Shown in pieces: positions 5,874 to 7,191 of a stretch of 7,191 nucleotides of DNA (positions are counted from its first letter, which is position 1; each line of letters begins with the position of its first letter). Below the pieces are notes generated by a model. That model worked only from the letters and a program-made list of their open reading frames with translations. It was not told the DNA's origin and did not search any database. A program made the position numbers and the translations under genes. This stretch comes from an uncultured Clostridia bacterium. Lineage in GTDB: Bacteria > Bacillota > Clostridia > Oscillospirales > CAG-272. The DNA is taken from the NCBI GenBank assembly GCA_937884385.1, contig CALGCW010000198.1, positions 1-7,191 on the forward strand, in the 5' to 3' direction.

Positions 5874-6671
5874 TTATTTCATCAGGAATTCATACACTCT
5901 TTTATTGAAATCCTTAGCTTCTTCATACGCTGCATGTCCGTATTTGGGATACATATGTATTTCGCAGTTTAGTTTTTCTGCTATTTCAATGGATGCCTCG
6001 CCTGTGGTAATCTTATCCTGTTCACCACCTAAAACGAGTACGGGACATTTTATTTCATTTAATCTGTCATAGCAATCAAAATCCAGTATAGCCGATGCAA
6101 GCAAACCGAATCTTCTAAAATCCTTCGGCTTAATTGTTCTAACCAGTAAGGGCAAAAGTATCTTGTACTTTTTCAAATATCTATCTGTGTACATAAGAGA
6201 AAATGTGTCTTTATTGATTGTAACATGATCGTTGTTTTTGACACAGGCTATCCATCGGCTTACTACTTTTTGAATATTTGGGTTTGCTCGTGATGAAGTA
6301 ACTCCAAGAACCAATTTTCCAACACGGTCAGGATGCTCAAGTGTCAATGCCAATGCTATCATTCCACCTTGAGATACTCCGAGCAGATCTGCCGATTCAA
6401 TATTCAGTTCCTTCATAGCAAAGTAAATATCCTCTGCTAAATCCCAGTTTGTGAGTCCATCCTTTACAAACATTCTTCTATCAAAAAACCATACTCTGTA
6501 ATTCTTTGAAAATATCTTATACATAAGCGCAAGTGAAGCACCTGCACCTTTAATATCCCTTACATTCAATCCTTGAATTATGATTAAATTTTTCTGACCT
6601 TTTCCGAAAGAAAGATAATTCAAAGCTCCGCTCGGTATATTTACTTCACCTTCGACCAATCCCCAAAACAT
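5874..6671 (-). CDS. Alpha/beta-fold hydrolase
   Basis: 265 residues, normal for a minimal alpha/beta hydrolase. The likely triad is Ser100 in the nucleophile elbow GVSQGG (98-103), Asp219 in LGGEQDKIT (214-222) and His246 in KYGHAAYEE (243-251). LVLGGEQD and PKYGHAAYEEA are typical of esterase, hydrolase and MhpC-like members. The usual oxyanion-hole HG after the first strands is replaced by QGLN (33-36). A helical cap spans roughly 130-195. There is no signal peptide, so it is probably cytoplasmic. Substrate cannot be told; ester, lactone or C-C bond hydrolysis are all possible. The coding sequence is visibly more AT-rich than the nucleoside kinase gene and has repeats on both sides, so acquisition by transfer is plausible. 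It is a single gene with its own promoter and a shared terminator. The start at 6671 has an AAAGGGGA-type ribosome binding site. Confidence 0.88.
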   Translation of the reverse strand: MFWGLVEGEVNIPSGALNYLSFGKGQKNLIIIQGLNVRDIKGAGASLALMYKIFSKNYRVWFFDRRMFVKDGLTNWDLAEDIYFAMKELNIESADLLGVSQGGMIALALTLEHPDRVGKLVLGVTSSRANPNIQKVVSRWIACVKNNDHVTINKDTFSLMYTDRYLKKYKILLPLLVRTIKPKDFRRFGLLASAILDFDCYDRLNEIKCPVLVLGGEQDKITTGEASIEIAEKLNCEIHMYPKYGHAAYEEAKDFNKRVYEFLMK

Positions 6672-6711
6672 CTCTTTCCCCTTTTATAAATTCTTATTTA
6701 TCGGTGAGTTT

Positions 6712-6740
6712 ATTATACCACAAAAAATAACCTAAATCAA
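6712..6740 (-). promoter_or_regulatory. Promoter of the alpha/beta hydrolase gene
   Basis: On the minus strand TTGATT (6740-6735), a 17-bp spacer and TATAAT (6717-6712) form a SigA-type promoter. TGG precedes the -10, giving an extended -10. Transcription should start near 6705, leaving a leader of about 33 nt. The direct repeats at 6762-6812 lie just upstream of its -35. Confidence 0.75.
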
Positions 6741-6761
6741 GTCATTTTTTCAGCAGATCAC

Positions 6762-6812
6762 AAATTGAACGATACCCCGTAAATTGAACGATAAGGGTGT
6801 AAAGTGAACGAT
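6762..6812. repeat. Three 12-bp direct repeats, AAATTGAACGAT type
   Basis: AAATTGAACGAT occurs at 6762-6773 and 6781-6792, with AAAGTGAACGAT at 6801-6812. Start-to-start distances are 19 and 20 bp, close to two helical turns, so all copies face the same side of the DNA. The spacers are unrelated. They could be binding sites for a regulator of the hydrolase promoter, or one end of the repeat element to their right. Which of these holds cannot be decided from the sequence. Confidence 0.65.
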
Positions 6813-6882
6813 TTATATTTTACGGCTATAAACAAAAAAGCTTGCAAGGATGAAAACTATCCCGGCAAACCCTATAAATTCA

Positions 6883-7050
6883 ATGAAATCCTGCTTTGCA
6901 GGATGAAATCCGAGTGAACTCGGATGAAATCTTCGGTGTGCCACCTCAGATGAAATCAAATCCGCCTCAATTAACCCCGCGTTAGCGGGATTTCATCACA
7001 AAGTGATTTCATCCACGAAGTGGATTTATTCCGACGAAGGCGGATTTAAT
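6883..7050. repeat. Symmetric hairpin array built on ATGAAATC (repeat element or structured RNA)
   Basis: ATGAAATC occurs at 6883, 6903, 6924 and 6950. The reverse complement occurs exactly at 6989 and 7005 and in degraded form at 7023 (GATTTATT) and 7043 (GATTTAAT). Between successive copies lie short hairpins, each starting with ATC and ending with GAT: ATCCTGC/GCAGGAT, ATCCGAG/CTCGGAT, GGTG/CACC inside ATCT/AGAT, then CCCGC/GCGGG at the centre, ATCAC/GTGAT, ATCCAC/GTGGAT and TCCGAC/GGCGGA. AAATCCGCC (6958-6966) can also pair over a long range with GGCGGATTT (7039-7047), enclosing the right-hand hairpins. No credible coding frame exists. With the terminator just after it, this looks like a non-autonomous mobile or dispersed repeat, or a transcribed structured RNA. 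I cannot name a family. Confidence 0.7.
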
Positions 7051-7051
7051 T

Positions 7052-7093
7052 AAAAAAGACTGCAATTTTGTATCAAAATTGCAGTCTTTTTTT
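7052..7093. terminator. Long perfect hairpin terminator closing the hairpin array
   Basis: A 19-bp perfect stem (7052-7070 with 7074-7092) has loop TAT. It contains GACTGCAATTTTG and its complement, with an A6 run on the left and T7 on the right. It can end transcripts from either direction. On the plus strand it lies directly after the ATGAAATC array, as if that array were the body of an RNA. Confidence 0.9.
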
Positions 7094-7110
7094 GGTGGGA
7101 GAGATGGGAA

Positions 7111-7180
7111 GGTTCGCTCACGCGAACTAAATTCGTCGAGGAGTTCCCGTGCGAGCACGGAACGTCCTTTCGCCGAATTT
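7111..7180. other. Foldable segment of unknown nature at the window edge
   Basis: GTTCGC/GCGAAC (7112-7117 with 7122-7127) forms one hairpin. AAATTCG/CGAATTT (7129-7135 with 7174-7180) encloses AGGA/TCCT, GTTCC/GGAAC and GTG/CAC in one long interrupted stem with loop CGAG. The GC-rich composition contrasts with the intergenic DNA to the left. It may be another repeat module or the edge of a structured RNA continuing past 7191. Confidence 0.4.
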
Positions 7181-7191
7181 GCGCACCCGAT

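Noticed and set aside
6849..6906. Short plus-strand peptide frame starting ATGAAAACTATCCC
   Set aside because: About 18 codons running into the first hairpin repeat; no conserved character and probably chance.
6883..7050. CRISPR array
   Set aside because: The repeated unit is only 8 bp, the spacing is uneven (16-26 bp), the intervening sequences are palindromes, and orientation reverses halfway. No cas gene is present.
6883..7093. OMEGA/HEARO-type guide RNA of an IS200/IS605-like element
   Set aside because: Structured RNA beside a repeat invites this idea, but no tnpA, tnpB or iscB-like frame is in the window and I cannot match the known folds by eye.
7009..7191. Minus-strand frame open from the right edge for 60 codons
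   Set aside because: It reads straight through the 19-bp terminator stem and half of the hairpin array, has no recognisable domain, and enters from outside the window. It is probably a chance frame through repeats, although its first 33 codons could be a truncated gene tail.
7094..7191. tRNA gene on the minus strand
   Set aside because: The stretch starting TGGTGGGAGAG looks like the complement of a tRNA 3' end with CCA, but no GTTCGA-type T loop, anticodon arm or matching acceptor strand can be placed.

Overview
The window looks like chromosome of a strictly fermentative Clostridia-type Bacillota, probably a gut Oscillospiraceae/Lachnospiraceae-like butyrate producer. Four things point there: the Bcd-Etf butyryl-CoA module, strong AGGAGG-type ribosome binding sites, textbook SigA promoters in AT-rich intergenic DNA, and riboswitch-controlled transcription attenuation. 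This is inference from gene content; no marker gene is present.

Left part (1-2460, minus strand): an operon read right to left as MaoC-type enoyl-CoA hydratase, short-chain acyl-CoA dehydrogenase (bcd), then ETF beta subunit (etfB, cut by the window edge). These would turn a 3-hydroxyacyl-CoA into an enoyl-CoA and reduce it with an electron-transfer flavoprotein. The operon has a perfect promoter (TTGACA, 17 bp, TATAAT) with a perfect 23-bp odd palindrome directly downstream of the predicted start. A TetR-family regulator (2621-3238) is transcribed divergently and is the obvious candidate to bind it.

Middle (3246-5600, plus strand): after the tetR terminator there is a promoter, a divergent guanine-class purine riboswitch and an intrinsic terminator. 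They lead a 566-residue nucleoside/uridine kinase-like protein fused to an N-terminal threonyl-tRNA synthetase-like region. The terminator shares bases with the aptamer, so ligand binding should block termination (an ON switch), unusual for a guanine-type aptamer. A small uncharacterised protein, probably starting at a TTG codon, follows.

Right part (5600-7191): a long perfect hairpin terminator separates the small protein from a convergent, AT-rich alpha/beta hydrolase gene on the minus strand. The hydrolase is flanked by repeats on both sides. Its 3' side has two nested inverted repeats sharing GGGTGCA. Upstream of its promoter lie three 12-bp direct repeats, then a remarkable hairpin array built on four forward and four reverse copies of ATGAAATC, closed by a 19-bp-stem terminator, and then another highly foldable segment running to the window end. 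The hairpin array and the riboswitch-kinase arrangement are the items most worth a second look.
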